Of a stretch of 64,000 nucleotides of DNA, positions 63,806-64,000 are shown piece by piece. The position numbers and the translations under genes are program-made. This DNA is from Acinetobacter sp. ANC 4204 (lineage in GTDB: Bacteria; Pseudomonadota; Gammaproteobacteria; Pseudomonadales; Moraxellaceae), in contig NZ_NEFZ01000006.1 in NCBI RefSeq assembly GCF_002135205.1, forward strand, positions 62,001 to 126,000, read 5' to 3'. Below the pieces are notes generated by a model, which ran no database searches, was not told the DNA's origin, and worked only from the letters and a program-made list of their open reading frames with translations. Position 1 is the first letter of the stretch; the number at the start of each line of letters is the position of its first letter.

Positions 63806-64000
63806 TTATGTTGCAATTAAATTACGCAGTACATAATGTAAAATGCCGCCAGCTTTAAAGTATTCCACCTCATTCAAGGTATCAATACGGCACAACACCT
63901 TAAATTGGTCTTGACTGCCATCTTCTCGAAGCACCTGAATTTCCAAGGTTTGATGCGGCTGGATATCATCCGATAACCCATGAATCGAAAGCACTTCACG
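63806..64000 (-). CDS. acnA: Aconitate hydratase A, 3' end only
   Basis: The last 64 codons are visible: LSIHGLSDDIQPHQTLEIQV, LREDGSQDQFKVLCRIDTLN and EVEYFKAGGILHYVLRNLIA. This swivel-domain ending, RxDGS then RIDT then GGILxYVLR, is typical of AcnA/IRP-type aconitases of the TCA cycle. The 5' part continues beyond the right edge. Confidence 0.92.
   Translation of the reverse strand, partial: REVLSIHGLSDDIQPHQTLEIQVLREDGSQDQFKVLCRIDTLNEVEYFKAGGILHYVLRNLIAT

Overview
The window looks like an Acinetobacter chromosome. The evidence is an AdeIJK-like RND pump, a split PntAA/PntAB/PntB transhydrogenase, the Acinetobacter-style gene block around dusA, tcdA and acnA, an AT-rich base composition and a beta-ketoadipate pathway. 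It is chromosomal backbone interrupted by one large genomic island. Species is not resolved.

Left backbone (1-18855): a partial ammonium transporter; an RND efflux operon with its own TetR regulator and a perfect 26-bp palindrome at the promoter; the pntAA-pntAB-pntB operon; an MFS exporter; a HEPN-like protein; an exported serine-type sulfatase with its radical-SAM maturase; and an NADP-dependent oxidoreductase.

Genomic island (about 18907-60612, 41.7 kb): it is inserted into the 5' end of dusA. A 20-bp identical core (gccccgatgatggattggac) lies at both ends. The original first 17 codons of dusA plus the core remain at the left as a 28-codon stub. A complete dusA with a different 5' end stands at the right, next to a tyrosine integrase. 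GGTGTAAA repeats, probably integrase arm sites, occur near both ends. Inside, in order:
(a) a very AT-rich four-gene operon (PRTase-like protein, AAA+ ATPase, unknown protein, adenine-type DNA methyltransferase) that looks like a conflict/defence system;
(b) a decayed IS5-family element;
(c) a 19-kb catabolic region (25.2-44.4 kb) with a sugar porin, hydroxyquinol 1,2-dioxygenase, maleylacetate reductase, pcaI/pcaJ/pcaF, a LysR regulator, two Gfo/Idh/MocA dehydrogenases (one clearly IolG-like), an IolE-like TIM-barrel protein, a FucP-like symporter, a ChvE-GguAB ABC importer and three small accessory proteins;
(d) a phage/plasmid-like module (AlpA, Gp3-like protein, YqaJ nuclease, DUF932 protein);
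(e) a Fur-box-preceded FecI-FecR-TonB receptor iron-uptake set;
(f) a run of small membrane/secreted proteins behind a structured leader;
(g) a YagK/inovirus-Gp2-like replication protein, a ribbon-helix-helix-like protein, an unknown protein, a PrtN-like activator and the integrase.

Right backbone (60542-64000): dusA, a DUF695 protein, tcdA and the 3' end of acnA.

How the catabolic genes may work together: hydroxyquinol is opened to maleylacetate, reduced to 3-oxoadipate and cleaved through 3-oxoadipyl-CoA to succinyl-CoA and acetyl-CoA. No aromatic hydroxylase that would make hydroxyquinol is present. Instead the neighbours are cyclitol/sugar importers, inositol-type dehydrogenases and a dehydratase/isomerase. 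My main hypothesis is that a cyclitol (for example a deoxy-inositol) is oxidised and dehydrated into hydroxyquinol. The alternative is oxidative cleavage of an aromatic glycoside. A repeated dyad TTTC-N6-GAAA before four of the transcription units suggests one regulon under the local LysR protein.
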